A program made the position numbers and the translations under genes. A stretch of DNA of 64,000 nt from Fabrea salina (Eukaryota > Ciliophora > Heterotrichea > Heterotrichida > Fabreidae): assembly GCA_022984795.1 (NCBI GenBank), contig JALIHJ010000056.1, positions 111,725 to 175,724 on the forward strand. Direction: 5' to 3'. Every line of letters starts with the position of its first letter. Position 1 is the stretch's first letter. Below the pieces are notes generated by a model. It saw only the letters and a program-made list of their open reading frames with translations. It was not told where the DNA came from and searched no databases. Of the stretch, positions 52,850 through 63,700 are shown in pieces.

Positions 52850-54720
52850 TCATACTCAGTTTTTTACGAACTAACCAAAGAAAACTCTTTGAAGGCCCAC
52901 TTTGTCCCTGGAATCTCAAAAGGCTTAGTCAGGCCAACTTAGTTCCTGCAAAACTTACTTTGCTGAAGCTGGAGACCCTCAGAAAACTCCTCAAGTAGTT
53001 GCGACGCTGTACTTGTCAGGGAACCCTTCTGAGCGTCCTGAGTTTGACCTTATTGACTGGGAGTCGGTTTCGAGCCCATGCTTTCTATTCAATTGCTTTT
53101 TCTAAAAAACATACCTAGCAAAGAACTTTTGAAGCAGTTTCTAAGCTACTCACTGTGTTTAGAAGTTTTAGAAGCAGTTGTAGATCACTCAACAGAAGAA
53201 GCAGTTATTCTAGGCAGTGAGTTGTTAGAAAGTTGTTCAAAGGCCTTTACAAGTAACTACTTACCTGGGCAGTTTGAAACACACTCTGAATCTACAAACC
53301 TAAGCCTTTACCAAGCAATTGACTTTGCTTCAGAGTTAAGTTCTAACGTTACTTTAGGCAACTACAGTTTCCAAATGCCTAGTTCAAACATTACTGAGAA
53401 TGCTATAGTAGACCTAGCTTTAGCAGTGTTTAACTCTAGCGTTATAAGTGTTTACTCAGCCCAAAAAGGAACATTTGCAAACAACCAACTAGTTAAGGAA
53501 GCCTCCGAACTTACTCAAATCACTGAAGTAAAACTTAACACTTCAGAGCCCAGTGAGTGCTTTCAGTACTTAGAAGGAACTTGGAAGCCCCAGAACTGCA
53601 GTCTAGTAAACAAAGACTCAGAAATTTGGCTCCAGGTCAAAGGGTCTGGACTCTTCAAAGTCACTCCAAAAACACCAAAAGCAGTCCAAGAAACAACTGA
53701 AGAAGTACCCGATGACGGTGAAATATCACGAGTGCCTCTTACTTTAGCAGGGTCCCTACTTGTATTAGGGATGTTAAGCATTGCAGCTATAAACTACTTC
53801 GGAAAAACTAAGTCTGGAGAAAAGTACAAAGTCTCTGATGGCTTCGAAGATCCCTCTCCTAGCACCACTTCTGAAACTAAGTTTCAGTTCCCAGAGAAGT
53901 CCAGGACTCAGAAACTGGTAGAAGGCCACCTTGCTGTAGGACTTCTGTACTTTAGAAGTGACTTTGGCAGGTCTTTTAGGGTCTTTACTTTAGTTGTGGT
54001 TTACCAAAACCTTATCTTGAACACTGAGGTGGTAGTGCTGGTTGCGAAGTTGCACTACTTTGTATGCGGAGTTTTAGGAGTGCTCTGCACTGTTCCTTTG
54101 CGTTTAGGAATGAACAAGTGTATGACTTATGGACACGAAGTTTCTTCTAACTGGGCAGCCTGTGCAGTTTGCTCAGGAGTGTGCTTGATTCTGGGAAGCA
54201 TCACTGGAATCATAGTAGTCACGCACAGTCTCCGTGGAACCAGTTCAGAACTGTTGAACACCAGTGTTGTTTGCTCATTGCTACTAGAGTTCTTTGTGAT
54301 AGAAACCTTGCTTATGGTTATTAGGTACTTCTATCAAAAGCCTTAATTATTTAAAAGGTGAATAAATTCATTATGTTGTTGTGTGAAGTCCTTTAGTTTT
54401 AACCGAAATGGTTGAGGTCGAGCCAGAATAAATCCAGTTATGCTGAAATCGATGAATTAGACACAGAAAAGGGATTCTGCTTGAATCAGCTGGGTTTTAT
54501 TCATGCAGCATGAAAGACTACACCAGTGCTATTTGAGGAGCATAAGGATTAAGGAGACTGTAAAGTCCTGCTTTAGCCAATACAACTTGGAGTAGTTTAC
54601 GAGAACATTAACAACTACTTCAAGGCAGAAGGTTACCTAAAGAGCCTGGAGATCCAAGAAAACTGTTCTGAAATAGCTTCAGGGTTGATTTTATGAGCAG
54701 TCTGAAGCAAGAACCTTTCT
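52850..54720 (+). pseudogene. Decayed polycystin-1/REJ-GPS-like membrane protein gene
   Basis: The central open frame (53078-54346, 422 aa) has a GPS-like Cys/Trp pattern (CFQYLEGTWKPQNC, ~160-173) without a recognisable cleavage site. A single TM helix (PLTLAGSLLVLGMLSIAAINYF, residues ~222-243 in outline) is followed by HLAVGLLYFRSDFGRSFRVF and further helices, a layout seen after GPS in polycystin-1-type proteins. Upstream, coding-like sequence continues in other frames (KTYFAEAGDPQKTPQ near 52,960). Downstream fragments (CYLRSIRIKETVKSC near 54,530; YENINNYFKAEGYL near 54,600) also shift frame. The gene is therefore broken at both ends. Family assignment rests on layout only. Confidence 0.5.
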
Positions 54721-54938
54721 GAGTTCTTCATAAACAACACAGTATTTTAGTAGTCTTTAGTTCCCAGAAGTTCCTGTCATACTTCATAAGGGTTTAGAAA
54801 GCAAGTTGTTTTTGTTTGACTTGAGTTTTAATCTAAGCTTAAAATATACTTCATAGTTCTGCTTTGGCAGTTGTGTTTACTCTGAATAGTTACTCACCCA
54901 TATAAAGTGTATTTAAGCAGACTTAGACTTATATGATT
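54347..54938. other. 592-nt stretch between relic and 5S gene
   Basis: The first ~370 nt carry short coding-like relic fragments in different frames (see the polycystin-like pseudogene). The last ~200 nt are A/T-rich with no gene; ATATAAAGTG at 54899-54908 lies ~35 nt upstream of the 5S start. Confidence 0.5.
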
Positions 54939-55056
54939 GCTGTCGGCCATACTATGCCTAACGCACCAGATCCCATCCGAACTCTGAAGTTAAGCGGCAT
55001 AAGGCGAGGTTAGTACTTGGGTGGGGGACCGCCAGGGAATCCCTCGTGCTGATAGC
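54939..55056 (+). rRNA. 5S ribosomal RNA
   Basis: 118 nt matching the eukaryotic 5S consensus: GGCCATACTATGCC near the 5' end, CCCATCCGAACTCTGAAGTT, the internal control region AGGTTAGTACTTGGGTGG, and GGGAATCCC near the 3' end. The 5' GCTGTC pairs with the 3' GATAGC to close helix I, which sets both ends. It is transcribed by RNA polymerase III with an internal promoter. It is a single copy here, not in a tandem array, lying between accessory genes. Confidence 0.95.
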
Positions 55057-55062
55057 CTAGAC

Positions 55063-55066
55063 TTTT
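55063..55066 (+). terminator. Pol III T-run after 5S
   Basis: TTTT seven nucleotides after the mature 5S 3' end, the usual RNA polymerase III termination signal. Confidence 0.7.
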
Positions 55067-55117
55067 ATTACCCAGAACTAGGCTTAAGGGTTACTATCTG
55101 GGTTAGAATTTATTATT

Positions 55118-58100
55118 TTAATTGGGACTTTGGACTTGGTGGGTCTTGACAAAAAGTGAGTTGTCTTGTAGGTTTGGGTCGATTTGACTCTCAAAAGTGT
55201 TCTGGAACTGGGTTTCAACTATTTCTGGGACTACTTGGGTCCTCTGGCACTTCTTTTTGATGAACTTGGCTATGGCCTGGAGTGCACCTACAGCAACAAA
55301 GAGAGTTCGTAGTCCAATAAGTGCATAAGTTAAGTAGATGACTGCTTCCTCTGCTTTGTACTTGCCTCCCCAGTCACTCAAGAAGTACATCACAACTAGG
55401 TAGACCACAAACACTCCTGTTTCTACAACCACAGAGACTAGTTGCTGGAGTTTGTCTTTGTAGGGTCTCACTACTAACAGAAACACAGCAAACACAACCA
55501 TCAGAACAGTGTTGATGGTGGCTTGTGTGTAGGGAAAGTTTGTCGGTAGAATGAGACTGACTCCTAACAGTAGTCTCACAAGAGTAAACAAAGCATAGGT
55601 GTAACTAGCTTTGAATCTCTCTGTGCAATCGAATTCATAGAAGAGTGACTTGTAGTTTTTGTAGGTCTCTGATTCCTCTGACTCCTGTTGTGATTCTTTG
55701 ATTGTAGTTTGGTTCTTTCTGCAGAAGACAACTATTGCACCTGGAGTGACTACTAGGAGTACTCCCACTACAACTGCTGGAATGAAGTTATTGACCACTT
55801 CTCTTGCTATTGAGTCTACTGAGTAGAGCTGAATGAAGCAAGAGATAACCAAGTCCAAGTAAGTTTGAATCCAAAACCGAATAAGGACTCCGTACTTGTA
55901 CTTGGCCAGCAGTTTTTCACAGACTCTTTTGATCTTGGGTATTTTGGACAGTAGCAAGATCACAGGCCACAGAGCTAGTAGAAACATGAGTACAGTCAAG
56001 TCTTTTCCTGAGTTCTCCAGAAACAAATAAGACTCATACCCGTAGTCTTTGGAGTAGTAGTTGGGGTTAGGCCTGCTTTCGAAGTTAAACAAGTCAAAGA
56101 CATTGGGAATCATGCTCCTCATTGTATTGAGCCCTTTAAAGAATCCCTTGGTTTTAGGAGTAAGTGGGTTGGTAGTGAGAGGAATGTAGGTCAGTATCTG
56201 GATAGTGTTCATACTAGCCCACAGTCCTGAAGGATTGGGATTGAACACAGCTGAAATTCCAGATATTGCTGTTGCTGCAGAGGCTGTAGTTTGAGCTTGA
56301 CTTTCAGCTTGTTTGGCTTCTTCAGCTGAAGGATCATACTCGTAGAGTTGTACTTGCAGTACTTTGTCTTCCAGAATAGAGTTGGTTTCACTAACTACTC
56401 CAGAAGCATTAGTAAACTCTAAGTAGGCCAGTTCTCCTTCAGACACGTAAGACTGGAAACTGAGCTCAAACTTGTAGTCATCCCTCTTTGAGTAGCTGAA
56501 CTCAATTGACTTGTTTTGCAGGTAGATGCTGTAGTCAGTTGGTGTTAGTTGGGAAGTAGGAATCTCAGAGAAAGTTAGAGTCAGAGTGTTGTCTTCTGCT
56601 GCAGTTAAGTTGGCGTAGAATAGTTGTCTTTGACAGAGTCCGTATTTGGCAAAGTAGCCTTGGTTACACTCACAGGTGTTGCTCTTCACTGATGCGTTGT
56701 TTACGCAACTAGTGCATTCTTGGAAGTCACACTCAGTGCATAAATCATTTCCGCATAGACTACAAGTAGAGTTGTTTATGCAGCCGAGTTCACAGTTAGG
56801 TAAGCACTCTCTGCATTTTTCGCCATCCCAGAACTGGTTTATATCGCAGAGTGGTAGACACTTGTCTGAATTTCCTAGTGGACAGAAGTCACAACCTTTG
56901 CAGTTGGAGTCTTGAAGTAGGTCTTCTAGGTCGATCACTGAGTTATAGACTCTGACTTCCCAAATGAAGCCAGTGAAGAAGTTGCTGAAAGTGCTAGAGG
57001 AGTGGTTGGCCCCTATTGAGAAGTGGAAGTCGGACTCTGAGTCTCTGAGCCAGTCTTCTCCCAGACTCTTTGATAGCACTTGAGTAGAGTTGTAGTAGGT
57101 TTCTAACTTGAATTGATCTTGGTCAATGGAGCTTTTGACAGTAACTAAGTTCCAGTAGTTGTTTACCTTGTCTGTGGACTGAGAAGTTTCGTCTAGAGTT
57201 ACATAGAGACTGTAATCTGAGAGTCCGATTTCTAGGATGTTAGTGTAGTTGGTGTGTTGCTTGGAGAGTAAAGTGCCTGAGGATGAAAGTGGTCTAGTCC
57301 ACATACTCACAGTGAATTGGGGAGCCAGCGCCAAAAGAGGCTCTGAAACATCACCATAAGGAGGCAGTTGCATCACTGAACTCCCTCTAAAGTAGTAGCC
57401 TTTGTCTTTAGTGGGATAGGGATCGGTCTCATGGAAGAAAGGGTAGAACTGGTTGTTGATTCCTGTAAGCACTGGAATTGAGTTTTCTGAGTCTTCAAGT
57501 ACATTCTGCAAGGTGTTGAGTTTAAGGTTGAAGGCAAGTTCAGAGCCAGAAGATTGGGTTGAGGAGCAGGAGTAGCCAGTAGGACATATACTACTGCAGA
57601 CTCCTTGAACCAAGTAGTAGCTAGTTTCACACTCAATACAGTTAAAGGCTGAGGAGGAGTAACACTTTAGACAGTTTTCAGCACAAGCCAGTTCTATTGA
57701 GTAGTCGATGCTGGAGTCCAGTGGAATGGTGTAGTCTTTGTAAGTGACTCTTGGTTGGTAGCTTCCTTGAGTGTAGGAGTCTAGTTGGCAGGTTATTAGA
57801 GCGTCTGAGTTAGTTTGGATTGCACAGTCAGCAGGTCCTACTTTCACTTGAAGTTGAGAGGAGTCCTTAGGGAACTTCTGGCCGTTGATGGTTACTGTTT
57901 TTGAGTTCTCAGAGAATCTTTTGATGACTGGTTGGAAGGAACAGTCTCCTCTACACATGGTGAGTCTGTTGTCAATCCAGACTCTGAGTTGAGGCTTGGT
58001 TTCATAGGTTCTTAAAAAGTCAGAAGGGATCACAAACCAGAACTGGGAGTCTGTGGAAGCTTCACGCAGAGTTTCTCCTTCTACTTCAGTGCTGTCAGTG

Positions 58101-59596
58101 AGTTTGAACTTGAGGTCAGAAGAGCTAGGATTCATGTAGCTTGGAAGGAGAGCGTAGAGGTAGTTATTGTGGCAGTAAACATACAAGTTGAAGTAGGTCC
58201 TGCTTATGTGAGATTGATAAAAGAAGTTCTTTGAAGTGCAATCTGCAGGGTTGAATCCACCCGTTATTTGCTTGTTTTCTCCCTTGTAAACAAAGGGATG
58301 ATTGCTAGTATCAAGAGCATTGGAGCTCAAATCCAACCTCTTGATCAAAGGAAATCCGTTCCTTTGCCCACTCCCAGGCATTTCTACTCCCAGTGTAAAC
58401 GAGTTCCTTCCTCCTGAACTGTGGTGTTCCACTTCTAGGTAGTAAGACTCTCCTTCTTCTAAAGCTATAGAGTTAGACTGATTCTCTCCACAAACGAAGT
58501 ACACATGTTCATCTGACTCCTGACTTGAGTTGATTATCTCTTGCTTGTTGAGAGGGTTGGAATCAGTGCTTAAGTAGACTCTAACACTTCCTCTGAAAGA
58601 AGTGTAGAATACATAGTCTCCTGTTATAGGGGCTTTGAAGAGTCCATAGATGAGTGAGTCATAGTCATCCGTGGTTGTAAGGGTAGTTGCTGAAGGAATG
58701 ACTGTTCTCTGGATTAACTCGCTCTGGACTTTAATGTTGCCTGCAGTGTATGTCTCTCTCACTAGCCCTGCACCTCCTTCATAGTAGTCTCTGTTCTCCA
58801 AGTTGAAGTAGATTTCACTACTGCACTTGATAGTGTTGGAGGTTGCTTGAGTGACTTGGCATTGGGACCCATCCACTTCTACCTGAACTCTGGAAGTGTC
58901 GCTGGGGAAGGACTTCCCAGTGACTGTAGCTTGTATTCCGTTGTCTGAGTTGAAGGAGACTGTTTCAACAGCACCCAGAGTTCTGAACCAGTATTGTTCT
59001 CCTTCTAGTGTGTAGGCTCCTGTCCAGTATAGTGCTCTTATTCTGTCCCACATCTTGTACTCCACACTCTGGTCTCCATGCACATTGTTATCTACTACTC
59101 CATTCAGAATGTAAGGTCTAGAGTTTTCAACATATTCACTCTCAAATGCTACTTCTAGTCCTTCTATCTTCAAGTAGTTTATACCGTCTTTACGGCTTTC
59201 CCAAGGAAGAAAATGCAGGCCAATAGTGTCTCCAGCAGCTCCTTCACTTGGAACCAGACTCATTATGGGATCAGGCCAAATCCACCTAAACGCACTGTCT
59301 TCGAAGTATATTTGCACAGACTTGTGCAGTACTTCTAAGTCAGGGTTGCTTGTATCACTCCCATCCCAAGGAGGAATAAGGCACTCGATCTCATCTGCTT
59401 TCACAGAGAGTATTTTGCAGTCCCTTCCATCTAACGTCACTTGGTAGTTACTTTTATCCAAGTCACTTGTGAAGTCCCCAAACAAGTACAGGCTACTCAG
59501 ACCTTGGAATATTTGAGGATCAGTAGTTCCCTTGTTAGGAGTAGCTATTTGAGTCACACTCACAGCTTGGCATAATCCTAGCAAGAACACAATCAT
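55118..59596 (-). CDS. Large IPT/PA14/LamG/furin-repeat multi-pass membrane receptor (family member C)
   Basis: 1,492 aa with the domain order of member A: signal peptide (~1-14), IPT-like units (~20-100, ~206-255, ~545-610), PA14-like unit (~265-400, with YYEGGAGLVRETY), Cys cluster, LamG fold (~690-885), Cys-rich repeats, beta-rich stalk and multi-pass region (~1195-1450; NPLTPKTKGFFKGLN, YKSLFYEFDC). The Cys cluster plus LamG segment is about 88% identical to A by hand count, while the IPT/PA14 part and the membrane domain are much less alike. It retains a CKGCD segment that A has lost. The leader is GAGTTAATAAAT-ATG. It lies in inverted orientation relative to A. Confidence 0.85.
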   Translation of the reverse strand: MIVFLLGLCQAVSVTQIATPNKGTTDPQIFQGLSSLYLFGDFTSDLDKSNYQVTLDGRDCKILSVKADEIECLIPPWDGSDTSNPDLEVLHKSVQIYFEDSAFRWIWPDPIMSLVPSEGAAGDTIGLHFLPWESRKDGINYLKIEGLEVAFESEYVENSRPYILNGVVDNNVHGDQSVEYKMWDRIRALYWTGAYTLEGEQYWFRTLGAVETVSFNSDNGIQATVTGKSFPSDTSRVQVEVDGSQCQVTQATSNTIKCSSEIYFNLENRDYYEGGAGLVRETYTAGNIKVQSELIQRTVIPSATTLTTTDDYDSLIYGLFKAPITGDYVFYTSFRGSVRVYLSTDSNPLNKQEIINSSQESDEHVYFVCGENQSNSIALEEGESYYLEVEHHSSGGRNSFTLGVEMPGSGQRNGFPLIKRLDLSSNALDTSNHPFVYKGENKQITGGFNPADCTSKNFFYQSHISRTYFNLYVYCHNNYLYALLPSYMNPSSSDLKFKLTDSTEVEGETLREASTDSQFWFVIPSDFLRTYETKPQLRVWIDNRLTMCRGDCSFQPVIKRFSENSKTVTINGQKFPKDSSQLQVKVGPADCAIQTNSDALITCQLDSYTQGSYQPRVTYKDYTIPLDSSIDYSIELACAENCLKCYSSSAFNCIECETSYYLVQGVCSSICPTGYSCSSTQSSGSELAFNLKLNTLQNVLEDSENSIPVLTGINNQFYPFFHETDPYPTKDKGYYFRGSSVMQLPPYGDVSEPLLALAPQFTVSMWTRPLSSSGTLLSKQHTNYTNILEIGLSDYSLYVTLDETSQSTDKVNNYWNLVTVKSSIDQDQFKLETYYNSTQVLSKSLGEDWLRDSESDFHFSIGANHSSSTFSNFFTGFIWEVRVYNSVIDLEDLLQDSNCKGCDFCPLGNSDKCLPLCDINQFWDGEKCRECLPNCELGCINNSTCSLCGNDLCTECDFQECTSCVNNASVKSNTCECNQGYFAKYGLCQRQLFYANLTAAEDNTLTLTFSEIPTSQLTPTDYSIYLQNKSIEFSYSKRDDYKFELSFQSYVSEGELAYLEFTNASGVVSETNSILEDKVLQVQLYEYDPSAEEAKQAESQAQTTASAATAISGISAVFNPNPSGLWASMNTIQILTYIPLTTNPLTPKTKGFFKGLNTMRSMIPNVFDLFNFESRPNPNYYSKDYGYESYLFLENSGKDLTVLMFLLALWPVILLLSKIPKIKRVCEKLLAKYKYGVLIRFWIQTYLDLVISCFIQLYSVDSIAREVVNNFIPAVVVGVLLVVTPGAIVVFCRKNQTTIKESQQESEESETYKNYKSLFYEFDCTERFKASYTYALFTLVRLLLGVSLILPTNFPYTQATINTVLMVVFAVFLLVVRPYKDKLQQLVSVVVETGVFVVYLVVMYFLSDWGGKYKAEEAVIYLTYALIGLRTLFVAVGALQAIAKFIKKKCQRTQVVPEIVETQFQNTFESQIDPNLQDNSLFVKTHQVQSPN

Positions 59597-60015
59597 ATTT
59601 ATTAACTCTCCACTTTACCTTAACTTTACTTAGTTACTTACTTCTAGCTATCTAAACCTAAGCACCCAGAATTGGTTTTAGAGTTCACTTTCTTGGAAAT
59701 ATGACAAAAGGGGTCCTTTTGAATTTCTTCAACAACCCATTTTCTAAGAAATGCCTAGCTAAGTCAAGGTTCTTGTTAAGTAATGGGACTTGAGTTCCAA
59801 TCAACTACAAGTAGTTAATCACTGTAGTCAGTTTTGGCTCACATCAGGAAATAAGCAACTTCTGTAGCTATATAAGTCTGTTCGCACTCTTGAACAGAAA
59901 CATGGGTATTCCAAACCCATATTTCGTGTAACTCAAGTATATTTAGTACTTAGTCACACCAATCCGAAAGTGTATAGAATGTTAAGAACAGTGTCTAACT
60001 GGGTTATGCTTTGTA
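59597..60015. other. 419-nt intergenic stretch
   Basis: No gene seen. It contains one copy of a 22-bp direct repeat (59717-59738) that recurs at 60575, and a small inverted repeat (ATGGGT…ACCCAT). Confidence 0.5.
59717..59738 (+). repeat. 22-bp direct repeat, left copy
   Basis: Identical to 60575-60596 (begins TTTTGAATTTCTTC). The two copies flank the B-box-like pseudogene. Weaker similarity continues downstream (AAATGCCT versus ATATGCCT). Confidence 0.75.
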
Positions 60016-60530
60016 ATGGAAAACACCTGCCCTTTTGGTTGCCCAGCTGTTTATCGGTGTAGCTGTGGAAGTATCCTATGTGACCATGTGATGCCTAGTC
60101 ACTTTAGAATGGGTCATACACTTAGTTTCCTACCTAAAGCACAGGTAGTTGACATGATTTCCCAGAAGAAGAAGGAAGTCATCCAGATAACCCAAAAGCT
60201 GACCTCGCAGCAACTTGCCGATCAACTGGGCTTTTCAAACTAACTAAGGACTCAAATTGAAGAGCAAGAAATGAACTCACTAAGAATTCTAACTGACTTT
60301 GAGGAATCCAGAAATCAAGAAGTCCAAAAACTCAACCAAAGAATTGCTGTTCTCCAAAAGAAGCTCCGAAAAACCAAAACAAACAATAACTGGATGAAGA
60401 CTTCTCAAACCAACTCGGAGAAATCATGACTCGAAACGAAGAAACAATTGCGTCACACGAAGCAATCATTAATGCCCTGATAGAAGAACTCGAAGAAATC
60501 AAAGCAAGGTACGACAGCAGACTACAGTAG
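60016..60530 (+). pseudogene. B-box-like zinc-finger plus coiled-coil gene, broken
   Basis: The 5' part (75 codons) encodes a Cys/His cluster (CPFGCPAVYRCSCGSILC, then H, H and H in SHFRMGH), like a B-box or RING-derived finger, then a short helix. TAA at 60241-60243 interrupts it, but the same frame continues as coiled coil (LRTQIEEQEMNSLRILTDF…). Near 60,395 the frame shifts into LDEDFSNQLGEIM … IKARYDSRLQ and ends at TAG 60530. One stop and one frameshift break an otherwise coherent ~170-aa protein. Finger plus coil proteins are typical adaptors or E3-like proteins, but the function is unknown. Confidence 0.65.
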
Positions 60531-60574
60531 GTACCATAGAATCCAGAGATTAAAGTTAAACTCTAGAAAATCCA

Positions 60575-60596
60575 TTTTGAATTTCTTCAACAACCC
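60575..60596 (+). repeat. 22-bp direct repeat, right copy
   Basis: Identical to 59717-59738; lies just downstream of the B-box-like pseudogene. Confidence 0.75.
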
Positions 60597-60717
60597 TTAA
60601 ATTCAAGTTATTCAGAGATATGCCTCATAAAGCCTCATTACACCCTAAATCAAAAACCAACAAACTTTTATTATACTCAGAGCATCTTGATTATCTTTAA
60701 TAATAACTCTAAGCTAC

Positions 60718-63700
60718 TTAATGACCAATCGTACCATCTAAAACAGCTCTTCTGGTAGTTTTAGACTCTCCTGGCTGGCCTCTGTTGTTTCTAAAGGAGT
60801 CAAGTTTCCTGGCAACCACTTCTCCTGGCTGGTCTTGCACTATACCTCCATCAAGCACAATCCCTTTGGGTTCTTTGTGCTCCTCTTCAGGTTGATTTGT
60901 TCTAGACTTCTGGTCTTGTAATGCTTATAAGTCACTTTCAAGAAAAACAAAATGCAGGCTAGAACTTGCAAACAAAATATAGCTAACACAACGAAAAAGA
61001 TAATTCTTTCCAGGTTCGTTGTTGACCTACACTTGGAAACACATAAAAGATAATCAACCCAAACACTATGCAGATTCCTATCTCAGTGAGGTGTTGAAGA
61101 CCTGGAAGATGCCTTCAGAGTAAGGCCAGGCCACCACCATAAAGAGCAGAAATCCCACCATCAGTCCTAAGTTCAAAAGGCCTGGACTTTTGGGTAACTC
61201 ACTTAAGTACACAAGGCTCACTGAGTACAAGAGTCGTCTTCCCAGAAAAGCTGAGTGGAAGTACTTAAGCGTTGGAGTTAGCTTCAGTTCTGAACTCATA
61301 AATCAAAGAACCCCATAGTTGGAAGATCAGTGAGTGTTGATGTAGGCTATCTATTTCTTGCTTCCTTCTTTTCTGTGGAAAACAGTAATGAGTGGAGGCG
61401 AAGTCACTAGAAGCAGCAAAGCAGTTCGCTGTGCAAACATGTAGCTCATGTAAACACTATAGTTGAAAGAAGCCAAGTAGAGCACCTGAAGCTTATTGCA
61501 GATATAGCTAACCTGGGCACCCCCTGAATCCACACTCGCAAAACACTCCGTACTTGTACTCCTTCATAAGGGACTTGAACTTGCTTTTGGTAACTGCAAA
61601 CCCGCACTCTGCAAGAATAGCTACGAAGGGCAAACCCGCAACCACCAGCCCTAAAACTCCAATAGACCCAGAAGCGTTGAGTATAAAAACAAGTTGGACT
61701 CCATGCCGTAGTCTTCAGCTTGCTCGTGGGGGTTAGGACTGTCTTGGGGGTCCATAAAGTACCCAAAAACGTTAGAACGAAGTTTATGAAGTTGATGCCT
61801 TTGAAAAGTCCTTTGAGGTAAGGAGTGAGTGGATTGTTGGTCATAGGGACGTAGGTTAAAAGCTGCACAAGTGTTGAGAACTGACCAAAGAGAGAGGAGG
61901 GGTTCCCTGAAATAACAGAAGTGGACACTGCCATCACAACAGTACCTATTACTAAAGCTTCACAGAGTAGCTTCTATCTTCTTCTGAGCTTTCCGGGTCG
62001 TGCTCACTTAGCTCTACACTAAAGGTTTGGTTAAACAGAGGTTGTTGTCAGCACTCAGCAGGTTCTGGTGGTTCCAGATCTTCAGCTCAACTAGACTTTC
62101 TTGCTCAACTTTATCCTGGAAGTAAGGACTCACCCAGTAGACTGAGTTGGTTCTTTTTTCAAATGAGTAGTAAATGTAGGTGTTCTCAAAGCTCACTGAA
62201 AGGTTGCGTTTAGTTAGGTCTTCTTTAAGGCTTTTAGTAAAGTTCAGTTCTAGCAAGTTGTTTCCCTTTTGTTTTGCAGGTATAAGTAGAAGTGGTTCTT
62301 CTTGGCAAAAAGTGACGTTTTGAAAGTAGTCTTCGTCACAATACAAAGGGAGTCCTTTTCTAAGTGGGCGTTTTCCACACAACTCACACATATGTCCTTG
62401 CTTTCACAAGTCAGGACAAAGATTTCTGCAGTCAAAGCACTCGTTGTTCTGAAGGTACTTGCCTTCCTCACAGTCTCCACAAGTTCCATTCTTCCGCAAG
62501 TAAGAGTCTTTTGCAGGGGAAGGCAATGGTCTCTCGGGACCTTCGCAGGTTTGGCAAGAGGAGTCACATTCTTCACAGAAGGATCCAGACTCCATGTAGT
62601 ACCCTTCCTCACACACACACTTGTCATTCTGAAGACTGGAGTGACTTGGACAAGCACAGTCACCTGAAGCTTCCTGGTAAGAGTTTTCTGGAAGACAGTT
62701 TACACAGTTAAGTTCCAGGGGGGAGCAGTGCTGGCACTCCAAAGTGCACTCCACACAAACTATGCCTAGGGGATCAGAGTTGTAGAATCCCTCCTGACAC
62801 ACACAGTTGCTTTCCACAGCTGTTCTGTTAAGTGACTCATCACAAGGAATGCAAGTTGACTAAAAGGGGTCCAGACCTAAGCCCTTTTTTACACACACAA
62901 GGACTTCCCTCAGCTCCAGCTGAACAGACCAAACAGCCTCCCTTCATAAACGTTACACTGCTCGCACAAGGGATCTTGAATAAAGGTTGCAGGTGGTGGA
63001 AGAAGCAAAACCCTTTGTGCAAGAAGGGTCGCACTCTCTGCATTCCAGTCCGTCCCAGTACCAGTCTATCAAGCAGTTGGGAATGCACTCTCTGTTTGAG
63101 TTCTCTAAAGGGCACTCTGTGCAGTCTTTGCAAGTTACTTCAAGCATGGAGTTAAGGCTTTTGTAGGGGAGTTGTAGATGCTTACTTCCCAAATGAACCC
63201 TTCGTAGAAGTTTGCAAGAGTTACTTGATCAGAGTGCTCTGCGCCAATGCTGAACAGAAAGTTGGAGTCCAGGTCGTCCACCCAACTAGTGCCTGAGTTT
63301 ACTGCAAGTGAAAGTGTTTGGTTAACGTAAACTTCCAACTTGAAGTCCGAGTCCAGGTAAAAGTACACTCCCAAAAAGTTCCAACCCTCGTTCATGCCTA
63401 CACTTCCAGTTGGACTTAAAAAGCTCTCTAGTTCCACTTCAGGAAAGTAATTGTTGAGTCTAATGCAAAACTCAGTAGCCACTCCAGAAGAGCTCTGCTT
63501 GCTTCGACAAAAGAGTTCCAGTTGAAGAAGTTGGCCTTACCCACATACCCAAACTGAACTGAGGAGCTAAAACTAGTGAAGGCGAAGGCAGCTGCATGTA
63601 AGAAGAGCCTGTGGTAGTAGCCTCTGTCCTTAGCAGCCCAGGGGTCAGAAGAGTCGTAGTTGGGGTAAAAACTGTTGTCCTCGCCAGTAAGCACTGGAAT

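Noticed and set aside
52928-52942. 15-nt intron GTCAGGCCAACTTAG in the polycystin-like relic
   Set aside because: It ends like a true intron with A at position 10, but begins GTC, and removing it does not connect the coding-like frames.
54347-54938. tRNA or snRNA gene upstream of the 5S
   Set aside because: No A/B box pair, no cloverleaf and no recognisable snRNA core; the visible structure is coding-relic-like.
39905-59596. Transposon or viral origin of the giant Cys-rich genes
   Set aside because: They carry signal peptides, disulfide-rich extracellular modules and membrane domains; no transposase, integrase, polymerase or terminal inverted repeats are visible.
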